A stretch of 64,000 nt of DNA from Bosea sp. 29B (GCF_902506165.1 NZ_LR733817.1:1348255-1412254); one strand, 5' to 3'; shown: positions 17,289-26,388, numbered from the stretch's first letter. Made by a program: numbers and translations. Notes: generated by a model not told the origin, from the sequence alone.

Positions 17289-17299
17289 TCCCATGCGTC

Positions 17300-17333
17300 A
17301 TTCTCGGCCGGAGCGCAGCGAAGGGCCGAGAAT
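17300..17333. repeat. Palindromic repeat with 10-bp arms
   Basis: ATTCTCGGCC and GGCCGAGAAT flank a 14-base loop, just after the HD gene. The form (GTCATTCTCGG start, Arg-Ser-like GC loop) resembles interspersed palindromic elements of Hyphomicrobiales genomes. It could also act as a transcription end for the upstream operon. Confidence 0.6.
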
Positions 17334-17362
17334 CTCAGGACGAGAAGGCACTGGTTTTCGAG

Positions 17363-17385
17363 ATGCTCGGGTCAAGCCCGAGCAT
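17363..17385. repeat. Second palindromic repeat with 9-bp arms
   Basis: ATGCTCGGG, five bases, CCCGAGCAT. It lies 30 bases after the first palindrome, between the convergent HD and SH3 genes. Together they look like a composite REP-type element and may serve as a two-way terminator. Confidence 0.6.
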
Positions 17386-17396
17386 GACGCCCTTGC

Positions 17397-17684
17397 TCAA
17401 TAACAGGACACGAATTCCCGATAGACCCAGCCGACCACATGGTTGCGGCCGCGCGGGCTGATCAGCGCCCAGGCCCGGCCGCGCTCGTCGGAGCTGGTGT
17501 TGATCACGCGGATGCCGGCGCCGTTGGTGACGCGGCCGATGATCTCGCCATTCGGCGTCTCGCGGATGTTGAGCGGCGTGCCGGTCGGGTCGGTGACGGC
17601 GCAGCGGTTCTGGGCGAAGGCCGGCGTCGTCACGAGGCCGGCGGCGAAAGCGGCAGCGAGCAGGCCGAGGCGGGTGGCGGTCAT
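17397..17684 (-). CDS. Secreted SH3-like domain protein
   Basis: A 95-residue protein with a signal peptide (LGLLAAAFAAGLVTTPAFA) and a single bacterial SH3-like domain: CAVTDPTGTPLNIRETPNGE, IGRVTNG, then WVYREFVSCY. Two Cys (start and end of the domain) may form a disulfide. Such domains often bind cell-wall peptides, but the ligand here is unknown. ATG 17684 has AGGGGA upstream. Confidence 0.82.
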   Translation of the reverse strand: MTATRLGLLAAAFAAGLVTTPAFAQNRCAVTDPTGTPLNIRETPNGEIIGRVTNGAGIRVINTSSDERGRAWALISPRGRNHVVGWVYREFVSCY

Positions 17685-17801
17685 GAACAAGTCCCCTGAT
17701 CGTCAACCGGCACGCCCCGCGCCGTGACACGCAGTTGCAATGGCAGCATCAGGGTCGGTTTCGCCTCCACCGGGGATTATTTCCATTCCTGATCAGATCA
17801 T

Positions 17802-17830
17802 CTGACATTCTCTGCGGTTCCGGCCATAAT
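17802..17830 (+). promoter_or_regulatory. Sigma-70-type promoter of aceB
   Basis: CTGACA (17802-17807), 17 bases, CATAAT (17825-17830). Each box matches the housekeeping consensus in five of six bases with ideal spacing. Predicted transcription start about 17837, giving a leader of roughly 46 bases. Confidence 0.6.
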
Positions 17831-17882
17831 CATGAAGCCCCATAATGCAGCCATCTGATCGCTGCCTTGGGAGATGACAGCC

Positions 17883-19490
<1,608 letters not shown>

Positions 19491-19496
19491 TCCGAA

Positions 19497-19528
19497 GACC
19501 CGCGCCGCTCATATGGGCGGCGCGGGTC
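19497..19528 (+). terminator. Hairpin terminator after aceB
   Basis: Perfect 12-bp stem: GACCCGCGCCGC (19497-19508), eight-base loop, GCGGCGCGGGTC (19517-19528), seven bases after the aceB stop. No long T-run follows, so it may be a stabilising 3' structure as much as an intrinsic terminator. Confidence 0.7.
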
Positions 19529-19587
19529 TGCTCTCTGACGCTCGGCCGTAAATTTCAGCTTTTGCCCGCTTTGGGTCGGAAGCGGAC

Positions 19588-19878
19588 CTAATGGCTCTCG
19601 CCTGCAGGTATACCGGCAGCCACCTTTGCGCGTCGCCAAGTCGCCGACCATGTCATGAGGCCAAGCGACCAGCCGCACAGAAATCCAATGGCTCCGACTA
19701 CGAGCACAGCCACACCGCGAGCGGCCTGCGGCCCTGCGGCTTCCTCGGGCATAAGAGGCCAATATAGCGTAGCGAATAGGCCATACCCGTAACCAAATGC
19801 CATTGCGCCAATCCAGCCCAGTACGGCAGCGATGAAAAACGTGAGCAGCACGGAACAGGTGATGGCTACAGCTTTCAT
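19588..19878 (-). CDS. Small two-helix membrane protein, unknown
   Basis: A 96-residue protein with an N-terminal hydrophobic helix (ITCSVLLTFFIAAVLGWIGAM) and a second around residues 55-77 (GVAVLVVGAIGFLCGWSLGL). No family recognised. The DNA here is visibly AT-richer than the flanking aceB and argC genes and uses less biased codons, suggesting a recently acquired or relaxed islet. Confidence 0.5.
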   Translation of the reverse strand: MKAVAITCSVLLTFFIAAVLGWIGAMAFGYGYGLFATLYWPLMPEEAAGPQAARGVAVLVVGAIGFLCGWSLGLMTWSATWRRAKVAAGIPAGESH

Positions 19879-19908
19879 TATTCGAAAATATCCTGGGCAG
19901 GCAGTAGA

Positions 19909-20103
19909 TTAACGAGATCGGAAGCCCCTCAACCCGATGATAACAAGCGTGATGCCTGAAGCAATAGGAAGAACTACATTAGGGATGGCCCAAGCCCAAC
20001 CAAGTCCGGCTTGACCCAGCGGCAGAACGACGTGTGCCGCTCCATGCAAAAACTGGATCAGACCGATCAAGAAGCACCAGATTCGGGTAACTGCCAAACT
20101 CAT
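19909..20103 (-). CDS. Small membrane protein, unknown
   Basis: A 64-residue hydrophobic protein with two predicted helices (TRIWCFLIGLIQFLHGAAHV and a C-terminal VVLPIASGITLVIIGLRG). ATG 20103 was taken; a TTG one codon earlier is possible. Not recognised. It lies in the AT-rich patch, 30 bases from the next small gene on the same strand. Confidence 0.4.
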   Translation of the reverse strand: MSLAVTRIWCFLIGLIQFLHGAAHVVLPLGQAGLGWAWAIPNVVLPIASGITLVIIGLRGFRSR

Positions 20104-20225
20104 CAAATCGCCGCCATTTGTTTAAAAGAGCTACTGGGCATTGAGCCATGCCTACAACGGGTCGGTAAAGGACATTGTAGAAGGCTGCCTTTGAGACCAG
20201 ATTGTTCGCTTCATATCTGGCTGCC

Positions 20226-20825
20226 ATGGAGCCTGAGTTGAGCCGTCATCTGTGGGTAAATCTACGAGCAGCACTCGTCGGCGCGGTGGCGCTCGCGCTT
20301 GCAGGCGATGCGCAATGCGTCGAAGCGATCCATAGAATCGACTTGCCGCTCCCCACGGAATTTCGCGAGCGAGCGGCAACCATATTGAGCGAGCTTCGGC
20401 CAGCCGACTTTCAGAACGCGCTGCAAAATACAAAAGCTCGCTGGTTGCAGGGGCCGGTTGAAGGCGAAACTTTAATTATCTTGCGCATCGAACAGGCCTG
20501 TTTCAATTCGGGCTGCATGACAATTCTCGGCCGCATGACGGCTGCTGGAATAAAGCCCGATTTGGTCATGGAGGCAGGCAAATCGTTCCGCGTTTTAGAT
20601 ACGTCGATCGCCAGCTTTTGGGGGCAGACCGCATCCCCGCTGTTGGTATTTCAGACGGATGCTGGTCCCGGCCTCGCCGTCGCCGTTCGAGCAAACGGCT
20701 CGGTGGTGACTGCCTGCAACTGCGCCAACTGGGCGGAAGCGCCCCAAGCACCACCACCGCCCGCCGACTTACCCAAACTAAGCTTCGAAGATTTCACGCG
20801 TGCTCTGGAGCGCATCCATAAGTGA
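20226..20825 (+). CDS. Hypothetical protein, probably exported
   Basis: A 199-residue protein with an N-terminal hydrophobic stretch (AALVGAVALALAGDAQC) that could be a signal peptide or anchor, several Cys residues (EQACFNSGCM, ACNCANW), and a Pro-rich C-terminal segment (APQAPPPPADLP). No family recognised. ATG 20226 is the first Met; an upstream TTG at 20202 is in frame. Base composition is lower in G+C than the core genes. Confidence 0.45.
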   Translation: MEPELSRHLWVNLRAALVGAVALALAGDAQCVEAIHRIDLPLPTEFRERAATILSELRPADFQNALQNTKARWLQGPVEGETLIILRIEQACFNSGCMTILGRMTAAGIKPDLVMEAGKSFRVLDTSIASFWGQTASPLLVFQTDAGPGLAVAVRANGSVVTACNCANWAEAPQAPPPPADLPKLSFEDFTRALERIHK

Positions 20826-20914
20826 ATGCAAGAGGCGCGGGAGCGCGCCTATGCACTGTCGCAAGTTCCGCAACGGGTCGCGAGCGGACTTAGCTTGGGA
20901 GATATGACGGTCGA

Positions 20915-21433
20915 TCAGCGACGCTCAGTCCGTGTGATCCCGCACTTGGTGATCGACCGCTGCTGCAAAACATTGACCGCTACGTTCGGCCGCAACTCGT
21001 AGAACGACAGCGTCCGATAGCTCCAAGCGTAAGGCACGCAGTTCTTAAGCGCCACCGTGTGCAAGAAAAATTGAAACTCCGCAGGAGCCTCTCGAATGGA
21101 CGCGAAGAAGCTATGTTCTTCGACCTCCTCTGCACCAAATGCGAGAACAGAACGATGCCTGACGCTGTCGGCATAAACCCCTACAATTGCGGTTGGCAGG
21201 AGCACCGCCAAGATTGTGAAGACAGGCAGCCGCAGTACTGGGCTGATCCTAGTTCTCAGCGGGGTAGCGAAGATCAGAGCCGAGGCTGCCATGCAGAGGA
21301 GGGCAATCATCCTCCAATAGGGAAGTCCTAGCCGATCAGACCAGATTGTCGCCAAGGCAAGCGCGTGCGATGGGTCGCCGAAAAGGATCGCTGTCGCCGC
21401 GCAAAAAGCGACGGCGCTGAGGAACAGCTTCAT
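20915..21433 (-). CDS. Hypothetical membrane protein
   Basis: A 172-residue protein with three likely transmembrane helices in the first 95 residues (LFLSAVAFCAATAILFG; WRMIALLCMAASALIFA; LPVFTILAVLLPTAIVGVY) and a soluble C-terminal domain. No family recognised. ATG 21433 has no strong ribosome-binding site; a TTG three codons upstream is the alternative. Divergent from the argC leader. Confidence 0.45.
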   Translation of the reverse strand: MKLFLSAVAFCAATAILFGDPSHALALATIWSDRLGLPYWRMIALLCMAASALIFATPLRTRISPVLRLPVFTILAVLLPTAIVGVYADSVRHRSVLAFGAEEVEEHSFFASIREAPAEFQFFLHTVALKNCVPYAWSYRTLSFYELRPNVAVNVLQQRSITKCGITRTERR

Positions 21434-21546
21434 TGCAAGCAACAGGGTGCCTCGCTGTGTGGATTTTTAGGGAGTGATGTCTAGCAAGGAGCGCTATGGA
21501 GTTCACTAGCCCCGCGTCCGCTAAGGGCCGGTAGCAGACATTACGC

Positions 21547-21552
21547 TTGACG
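21547..21552 (+). promoter_or_regulatory. Possible -35 element of the argC leader transcript
   Basis: TTGACG matches the -35 consensus in five of six bases. No convincing -10 follows at 16-18 bases (best is CAGTGT), so this is a weak call. Confidence 0.25.
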
Positions 21553-21583
21553 ACGACTATCGGTGCCGACAGTGTCGCAGGGC

Positions 21584-21679
21584 ATGCTCAGGAACCGGAC
21601 CATTTGCGACCGACGCCGACGCCGCTTCATCCGAGCGGCGGCTTCTTGGCTGCGCGTCGATCAGCGTCCTTCCGCGTGA
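21584..21679 (+). CDS. Candidate arginine-rich leader peptide upstream of argC
   Basis: A 31-codon reading frame with ATG at 21584 and TGA at 21677. Ten codons are Arg, five of them consecutive (codons 10-14, CGA CGC CGA CGC CGC, 21611-21625). It is followed by a strong intrinsic terminator and then argC. A hairpin (CGCCGCT 21620-21626 with AGCGGCG 21634-21640) lies within the Arg run. This is the layout expected for ribosome-mediated attenuation of an arginine biosynthesis gene. The ribosome-binding site is weak (AGGG very close to the ATG); GTG 21572 is an alternative start in frame. Not proven to be translated. Confidence 0.45.
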   Translation: MLRNRTICDRRRRRFIRAAASWLRVDQRPSA

Positions 21680-21727
21680 AGGCCTCACCATAGGCCACAG
21701 CCGAAGCGACTTCGACCCGCGTTCCTG

Positions 21728-21763
21728 AACCCCCGCAGCCCTCGGCTCCGGGGGTTTTCTTTT
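21728..21763 (+). terminator. Intrinsic terminator in the argC leader (candidate attenuator)
   Basis: AACCCCCG (21728-21735) pairs with CGGGGGTT (21749-21756). An inner AGCC/GGCT stem and a CTC loop extend it, and TTCTTTT follows. It reads toward argC, whose ATG is 28 bases on. No other plus-strand gene lies upstream for it to end, which supports a regulatory role. Its 5' arm includes CGCAGCC (21734-21740), which is complementary to GGCTGCG at 21648-21654 in the leader frame, a possible antiterminator. Confidence 0.65.
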
Positions 21764-21790
21764 GCCCGCCCCCCCAAAGAGGACACCATC

Positions 21791-22765
21791 ATGAGCATTC
21801 GCGTCGGCATTGTCGGCATCAGCGGTTTTGGCGGCGGCGAGGCGCTGCGCCTGATCGCGAGCCACCCGTCTTTCGAGCTGGTCTACGCCGCCGGCGAGAG
21901 CAGCGCCGGCAGCCGTCTGGTCGACCGCTTCCCCGGTGTGCCGGCCAAGCTGGCCGAACTGGTCATCGAGAAATGGGACCCTGCGGCCCTGCCGAAGCTC
22001 GACCTGCTGTTCGCGTCGCTGCCCACGGGCGCCTCGGCCGAAGCGCTGGCTCGCGTTCCCAGGCACGTGAAGATCGTCGATATCGGCGGCGACCACCGCT
22101 ATGTCGACGGCTGGGCCTATGGCCTCGCCGATATCTGGCCGGCCCAGATCGAAGGTCAGACCCGCATCGCCAATCCCGGCTGCTTCCCGGCCGCGACGCT
22201 GACCGCACTGGCGCCCCTGCTGGCCGGCAAGCTGATCGAGCCCGGCAACATCGTGATCGACGTCAAGACCGGCATCTCCGGTGCCGGCCGCGGCGGCGAC
22301 AGCAAGTTCGGCTATGCCGAGAGCAACGAGAACCTGGTGCCCTACGGCCTGCTCAGGCACACCCACATGCCCGAGATCGCCAGCACGATCGAGCGGCTGA
22401 GCGGCGGCAGCGCGGCCGGGCTGGTGTTCACGCCGCATCTGGTGCCGATGACCCGCGGCATCCTCGCCACCATCTATTGCCGCGGGCGCGCCACCACGGA
22501 GCAGTGCCTTGACGCAGCACGGCGCTTCTACGCCGGGCGCTCCTTCGTCCGCGTGACCGACAGGCCGCCGCAGACCAAATGGGCGACCGGCTCGAACCTC
22601 GCCTTCGTCAGCTATGCGGCCGATCCGGAGCGCAACCTGGTGATCGCGATGGGCGTGGTCGACAATCTCGGCAAGGGGGCGGCAGGCCAGGCGGTGCAGA
22701 ACGCGAACCTGATCTGCGGCCTGCCGGAAACCGCGGGGTTGGACGGCGCACCCATCTGGCCGTGA
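21791..22765 (+). CDS. argC: N-acetyl-gamma-glutamyl-phosphate reductase
   Basis: NADPH-dependent reduction of N-acetyl-glutamyl phosphate, third step of arginine synthesis. The 324-residue protein has the N-terminal nucleotide-binding GIVGISGFGGGEALRL and the catalytic Cys131 in ANPGCFPAAT. Further on come the HTHMPEI and FTPHLVPMTRGI segments with active-site His residues, and a C-terminal DNLGKGAAGQAVQN. AAAGAGGA lies upstream of ATG 21791. It stands alone, not next to rpsI as in many relatives. Its upstream region carries an apparent Arg attenuator. Confidence 0.95.
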   Translation: MSIRVGIVGISGFGGGEALRLIASHPSFELVYAAGESSAGSRLVDRFPGVPAKLAELVIEKWDPAALPKLDLLFASLPTGASAEALARVPRHVKIVDIGGDHRYVDGWAYGLADIWPAQIEGQTRIANPGCFPAATLTALAPLLAGKLIEPGNIVIDVKTGISGAGRGGDSKFGYAESNENLVPYGLLRHTHMPEIASTIERLSGGSAAGLVFTPHLVPMTRGILATIYCRGRATTEQCLDAARRFYAGRSFVRVTDRPPQTKWATGSNLAFVSYAADPERNLVIAMGVVDNLGKGAAGQAVQNANLICGLPETAGLDGAPIWP

Positions 22766-22770
22766 TGAAG

Positions 22771-22812
22771 GCGGACCTCCGGGCAGCTCTTCAATCTGCT
22801 GCGGAGGTCCGC
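22771..22812 (+). terminator. Strong hairpin after argC
   Basis: Perfect 11-bp arms GCGGACCTCCG (22771-22781) and CGGAGGTCCGC (22802-22812), with GCAG/CTGC pairing inside the loop, five bases after the argC stop. No T-run follows. It lies between two convergent genes and may serve both. Confidence 0.65.
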
Positions 22813-22844
22813 TCATGCGCGCAAGCGGCGCAGGGCGTCGCGAC

Positions 22845-23348
22845 TCAAAAACCGTACATCGCGATCATGATCGCAAAGGCGAGAGTGAACAGGACGCCGG
22901 CTGCGGTCGGCGCAGTCACGATGAAGGCGGCCAGGATCGGATGGCGGTTCCGCCACGCCAACGCCGCCGCCGAGACCGCGATTACGAGCAACGCGATGAA
23001 ATAGACCAATGTGCGCCGCGCTTCGGCGTCGAGGTCGAGCCCGTTGCGGATGACGGACGGCAGCATCCCGAGCCATCCAAGCATCCAGCACGCGGCCACG
23101 GCGAGGGTCGCGCCGCGCAAGTCGCGACGCCCGATAAGCACGAAGGCCACCGCAGCGGCCATGAGCTGGAGCGCGCCTGCTGCCGGAACGATCCAGCGCT
23201 CGATTCCCGTGTAGAGGTTCGGCGCCCCGACAAACGGCAGCAGCAGCGAAGACAGCCCGAAATAGGCCGCAAGCCCGGCCGACAGGATGAGAAGTAGCCA
23301 GGCCGCCTTGCCGAAGGGCGAGCTGCCGCCGGGCTCGACATTCACCAC
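22845..23348 (-). CDS. Hypothetical integral membrane protein
   Basis: A 167-residue protein with about five transmembrane helices: AAWLLLILSAGLAAYFGLSS, a helix around residues 53-72, LAVAACWMLGWLGMLPSV, TLVYFIALLVIAVSAAALAW and the C-terminal AAGVLFTLAFAIMIAMYGF. The charged loop RNGLDLDAEARR separates helices 3 and 4. Not assigned to a family. GTG start at 23348 with AGG upstream. Confidence 0.6.
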   Translation of the reverse strand: MVNVEPGGSSPFGKAAWLLLILSAGLAAYFGLSSLLLPFVGAPNLYTGIERWIVPAAGALQLMAAAVAFVLIGRRDLRGATLAVAACWMLGWLGMLPSVIRNGLDLDAEARRTLVYFIALLVIAVSAAALAWRNRHPILAAFIVTAPTAAGVLFTLAFAIMIAMYGF

Positions 23349-23511
23349 CGCTACCTCGCTCGATCACAAGCGCGCGGAACCTCGGGAAGGTCGCGGCTCG
23401 ATTGCCTTCACCTGACCGCCCCCGTACGACCATTCCCGAAGATAACGACCAAGGCACGCGCCCGCCAAGCCTCGCCTCACAGCGTTCCGCTGCCATTTAC
23501 TTGCAACAACG

Positions 23512-23586
23512 TCAGCGACTGGACCGGAATGCGCAGCAGAACACGATCGAGTTGACCGGTCGAATTTCGATGATGTGTCGCATCAT
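23512..23586 (-). pseudogene. Broken 5' remnant of a third immunity-like paralogue
   Basis: After a good ribosome-binding site (GGAGAAA) and ATGATG, the frame reads MMRHIIEIRPVNSIVF, matching TATIQPVNSIVF of the paralogue at 24027-24401. It then stops at TGA 23512. In another frame the DNA continues with a segment like IPVQSLTLLQVNG, which resembles VPVDKLERNGNLV of the intact copy, so a frameshift has broken the gene. The rest of the gene is not recognisable. Confidence 0.5.
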
Positions 23587-23611
23587 TTTCTCCGCAAGAA
23601 GCGACACATGA

Positions 23612-23983
23612 TCAGTCGATACCGATCGCCACCTTTTCCGGCCACCGCGGATGGCTGAACCAGATCCGAATCTGTGTAACGAGCGCGCGAACCGGCTGAT
23701 CCAAAACAATCTCATCGTCGATCGTCTCGACAAGGATATGCAGCCTTGGTGTTTCGAGTTGACCAACGAACCCCGGAGCATAGCCGGGGTCGACGTCAGC
23801 TGCCGTGCCTATCGTCAACTCGGTATCGCCATCCACCTCCGGCATGCAAGCCACCAAAAGACAGCTCGGCGACGCGGCGACCGGCGCGATCGGCTGATCC
23901 GAAGGCACGTCGACAGGACGGCCGCCCGAGACGATGACCATCGAGTTGCTCGGGCAAATCGTTGCTGTCCTGACCATCGTCAC
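23612..23983 (-). CDS. Immunity-like protein, paralogue B (unknown family)
   Basis: A 123-residue, strand-rich, acidic protein. Its C terminus IRIWFSHPRWPEKVAIGID is almost identical to that of the gene just upstream, and the middle shares ADVDPGYAPGFVGQLETP. GTG 23983 has AGGGG at a good distance; ATG 23977 would align exactly with the start of the paralogue. Small duplicated acidic genes behind a nuclease-like gene are typical of immunity genes in polymorphic toxin loci. That role is inferred from context only. Confidence 0.6.
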   Translation of the reverse strand: MTMVRTATICPSNSMVIVSGGRPVDVPSDQPIAPVAASPSCLLVACMPEVDGDTELTIGTAADVDPGYAPGFVGQLETPRLHILVETIDDEIVLDQPVRALVTQIRIWFSHPRWPEKVAIGID

Positions 23984-24026
23984 GCTATCCCCTTCAAGGG
24001 ACCCACCCCGGCATAAGGGCGCGCGA

Positions 24027-24401
24027 TCAATCGATCCCGATCACGACCTTCTCCGGCCAGCGTGGATGGCTAAACCAGATGCGGATGGTCGTCAGCGTCG
24101 ACGGCACCGCTTGCGTAAACACGACGACGTCGTCGACTTGATCGATGAAGAGCGTCTTTTGCGGCGTCTCCAACTCACCAATGAAGGAAGGAGTCGAGCC
24201 TGGGTCGACATCGGCGGACCGTCCCAGCGTCATATGGGTCGGTCCGTCGATCTCAGGATACACACAAACGATCAGGCAATTCGAGCTCGCGGCGACCAGG
24301 TTGCCGTTCCGCTCCAGCTTGTCAACGGGAACGTCATAGTCACCACCGCCATGGACGAAAACGATCGAATTCACGGGTTGGATAGTGGCAGTTTGGGTCA
24401 T
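24027..24401 (-). CDS. Immunity-like protein, paralogue A (unknown family)
   Basis: A 124-residue protein starting MTQTATIQPVNSIVFVHGGG, with LVAASSNCLIVCVYPEIDGP in the middle and the C-terminal IRIWFSHPRWPEKVVIGID shared with paralogue B. It begins one base after the stop of the HNH-like gene (TAG-G-ATG), with GGAG inside that gene's end, so the two are translationally coupled. This placement makes it the best candidate antidote for the nuclease-like protein. No known fold or signal peptide recognised; probably cytoplasmic. Confidence 0.65.
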   Translation of the reverse strand: MTQTATIQPVNSIVFVHGGGDYDVPVDKLERNGNLVAASSNCLIVCVYPEIDGPTHMTLGRSADVDPGSTPSFIGELETPQKTLFIDQVDDVVVFTQAVPSTLTTIRIWFSHPRWPEKVVIGID

Positions 24402-24402
24402 C

Positions 24403-25200
24403 CTACCGTCTCCTCTGGATCGCCCGAATGTTCCCGCCTTGCGCATCGCTGCATGATCGACAATGAGGGTAAAGCCTCTGTCCACTTCCTTTCGGGCTCA
24501 GCGCGTTTGGAATTTGGTGGTCAGGGATAAAGTTCCGACTAGGTAAACCCGGCTCGGTCGTGCCGCATGTATGGCACCCATATGTATAGCCCAGCCGATT
24601 GATTTCCTGTCGTTCCTCAGCTGTGAATCGTCGGGATGGGCCGCGGGATGGTATCGATTCTTCCGCAAATGGCCCCGGCCCGATTCCCATCCCTTGCAGC
24701 TCGCGCAGCCGCGCCTCGGCTTGCCTAACCGCAGCCTGGTTCGTCGCAATTGCGCCTTCGATGCCCTCCGAGATGCTAGCTGGCGGCTTCCAACGCGCAT
24801 CGATTTCCTGCACCCGACGGATCGCCGCCTGCGCCTGCAACTCGGACGCGACGAGCCGAGCCTGCTGGGCAGGCGTCGCGTTCGGCCAGGCACCGGCACC
24901 TCCACGCGACCTACCCGTTGCCCAGTCGAGAGAGTCCTTGTCCAGGCCATCGAGGGCTCTCTCGAGGTCCGAGCTTAGACTGTCCTCACCGGCGCTGCCC
25001 TCACCTCCACCGCTCGTCCACTGGCCGCCATCGGGATTTCCTGCCGGGACGCGCGGTTGATCGGGGTTGTATTTGGACGCGACCGGGGTCCGAGACCCTC
25101 TGGCGAGCAGATCACGTCTCAGCTCCAGCAGTGCCAGGGCGATCCGCTCGACGCCGAGCCGCATGTCGAACAATGCAGTTGCGAAATCCGCTTGCGCCAC
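24403..25200 (-). CDS. HNH/zinc-finger nuclease-like protein, candidate toxin
   Basis: A 265-residue protein in three parts. Residues 1-45 are helical. Residues 48-62 carry the motif QPRVPAGNPDGGQW, known to me from alphaproteobacterial toxin and phage-associated proteins. After a variable helical linker comes a C-terminal domain (about 195-265) with C209-x2-C212, PDHQIP (Asp227, His228), and HCRSC (His246, Cys247, Cys250), ending in a Gln-Gly-Gly and a basic tail. This Cys2/DH/Cys2 layout fits a metal-bound HNH-type nuclease. No signal peptide is seen; how it would be exported is unclear. GTG 25200 has GGGAG upstream. Two related small genes follow at once. Confidence 0.65.
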   Translation of the reverse strand: MAQADFATALFDMRLGVERIALALLELRRDLLARGSRTPVASKYNPDQPRVPAGNPDGGQWTSGGGEGSAGEDSLSSDLERALDGLDKDSLDWATGRSRGGAGAWPNATPAQQARLVASELQAQAAIRRVQEIDARWKPPASISEGIEGAIATNQAAVRQAEARLRELQGMGIGPGPFAEESIPSRGPSRRFTAEERQEINRLGYTYGCHTCGTTEPGLPSRNFIPDHQIPNALSPKGSGQRLYPHCRSCSDAQGGNIRAIQRRR

Positions 25201-25356
25201 GGCCTACTCCCTCGCCCGAAGCGCATTATCGGGCCGGCTAGGACACCGGTGATAAGATCTCCCATTATCCCCGCGGGCAGGCGCATTCGGCTTCATGGGC
25301 CTTTGCAACCACCACCACGCCCCCTATGTCCGCTCTTTCCGTCGGAGCATGACCAG

Positions 25357-26388
25357 ATGCGGCTCGCGATCCTCTCCGCCCTCGCGCTCAGCCTTCTCGC
25401 AACGAATGCCGTCCGCGCCGAGACGCTGAAACCCGAGCGCAGGATCGAAGCGACCTCCGACTTCACCGGCAAGAAGCCACGCAAACCCGCCAAGGACATC
25501 AGCGGCATCGCCTGCCGCCCGCCCGCCGGTGGCGACTATCGCTGCCTCGTGATCAACGACGAGAACAAGGCCGCCCAGTTCGCGACGCTGAGGCAGGGCG
25601 CGATCATCCCCGGCCCCAGCCTGCCGCTGGTCAAGGACAGCGCCCCCGCCGCCGCGAGCGGACGCCAGCCGGCGATCAGCTGCCCCAAGCATGGCGGCTT
25701 CGAGGATTTCGACGGCGAGGGCGTCGCCTTTGCCGATCGCCATTACTACGTCGTCGGCTCGCATGGCTGCTCGCGGCGCAGCGGCGAATATCGGCCCTCC
25801 TCCTTCCTGCTGGCCCGGATCGTGGCCGGCAATGGCGAGGCCGGCACCCCCGAATTGAGCTGGCGCGTCGCCGATCTGCTCGGCGCGGCCGGCGAGGTCG
25901 CGCCCTTTGTCGGCAAGGCGCTCGACGAGACGAGCAACGGGCTCAATATCGAGGGCCTCGCGGTGGTCGGCGACCGGCTCTGGCTCGGCCTGCGCGCACC
26001 AGCACTTGGCGGCCGCGCCTTCCTCGTCGGTGGCAGCGTTGCCGAACTGTTCAAGCCGGGCAGCGAGCCGGCAGCGAGCAAGCCGCAGCTCCTCGCCTTT
26101 GCCGCCGGAGCTCAGCGCGGCGTGCGCGATCTTACTCCGCTCGCCGATGGCCGCCTGCTCGTCCTCGTCGGTCCGGCGCAGGAGCAGGACGTGCCATATG
26201 CGATCCTGCTGCTCGACACCGCCGACCCCGCCGCCATCCGTGAGCTCGGCGAGCTGCCCCGACGCAAGGACGCCAAGGCGGAGGCGCTCGCCGTGCTGGC
26301 ACAGGAGCGTGGCGAACTGCGCGTCCTCATCGGCTATGACAGCGTGAAGAATGGCGGCTTCGAGGAATACCGGCTGAAGCTGCCCTGA
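25357..26388 (+). CDS. Exported DUF3616-like protein
   Basis: A 343-residue protein with a signal peptide (LAILSALALSLLATNAVRAE). The rest is a beta-propeller-like pattern: DISGIACR, GVAFADRHYYVVGSHG, NIEGLAVVGDRLWLGLRAP, LTPLADGRLLVLVGP. These match the DUF3616 family of unknown function. Probably periplasmic. ATG 25357 places the signal peptide at the start; the longer upstream frame is not protein-like. Convergent or divergent operon partners are absent. Confidence 0.72.
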   Translation: MRLAILSALALSLLATNAVRAETLKPERRIEATSDFTGKKPRKPAKDISGIACRPPAGGDYRCLVINDENKAAQFATLRQGAIIPGPSLPLVKDSAPAAASGRQPAISCPKHGGFEDFDGEGVAFADRHYYVVGSHGCSRRSGEYRPSSFLLARIVAGNGEAGTPELSWRVADLLGAAGEVAPFVGKALDETSNGLNIEGLAVVGDRLWLGLRAPALGGRAFLVGGSVAELFKPGSEPAASKPQLLAFAAGAQRGVRDLTPLADGRLLVLVGPAQEQDVPYAILLLDTADPAAIRELGELPRRKDAKAEALAVLAQERGELRVLIGYDSVKNGGFEEYRLKLP

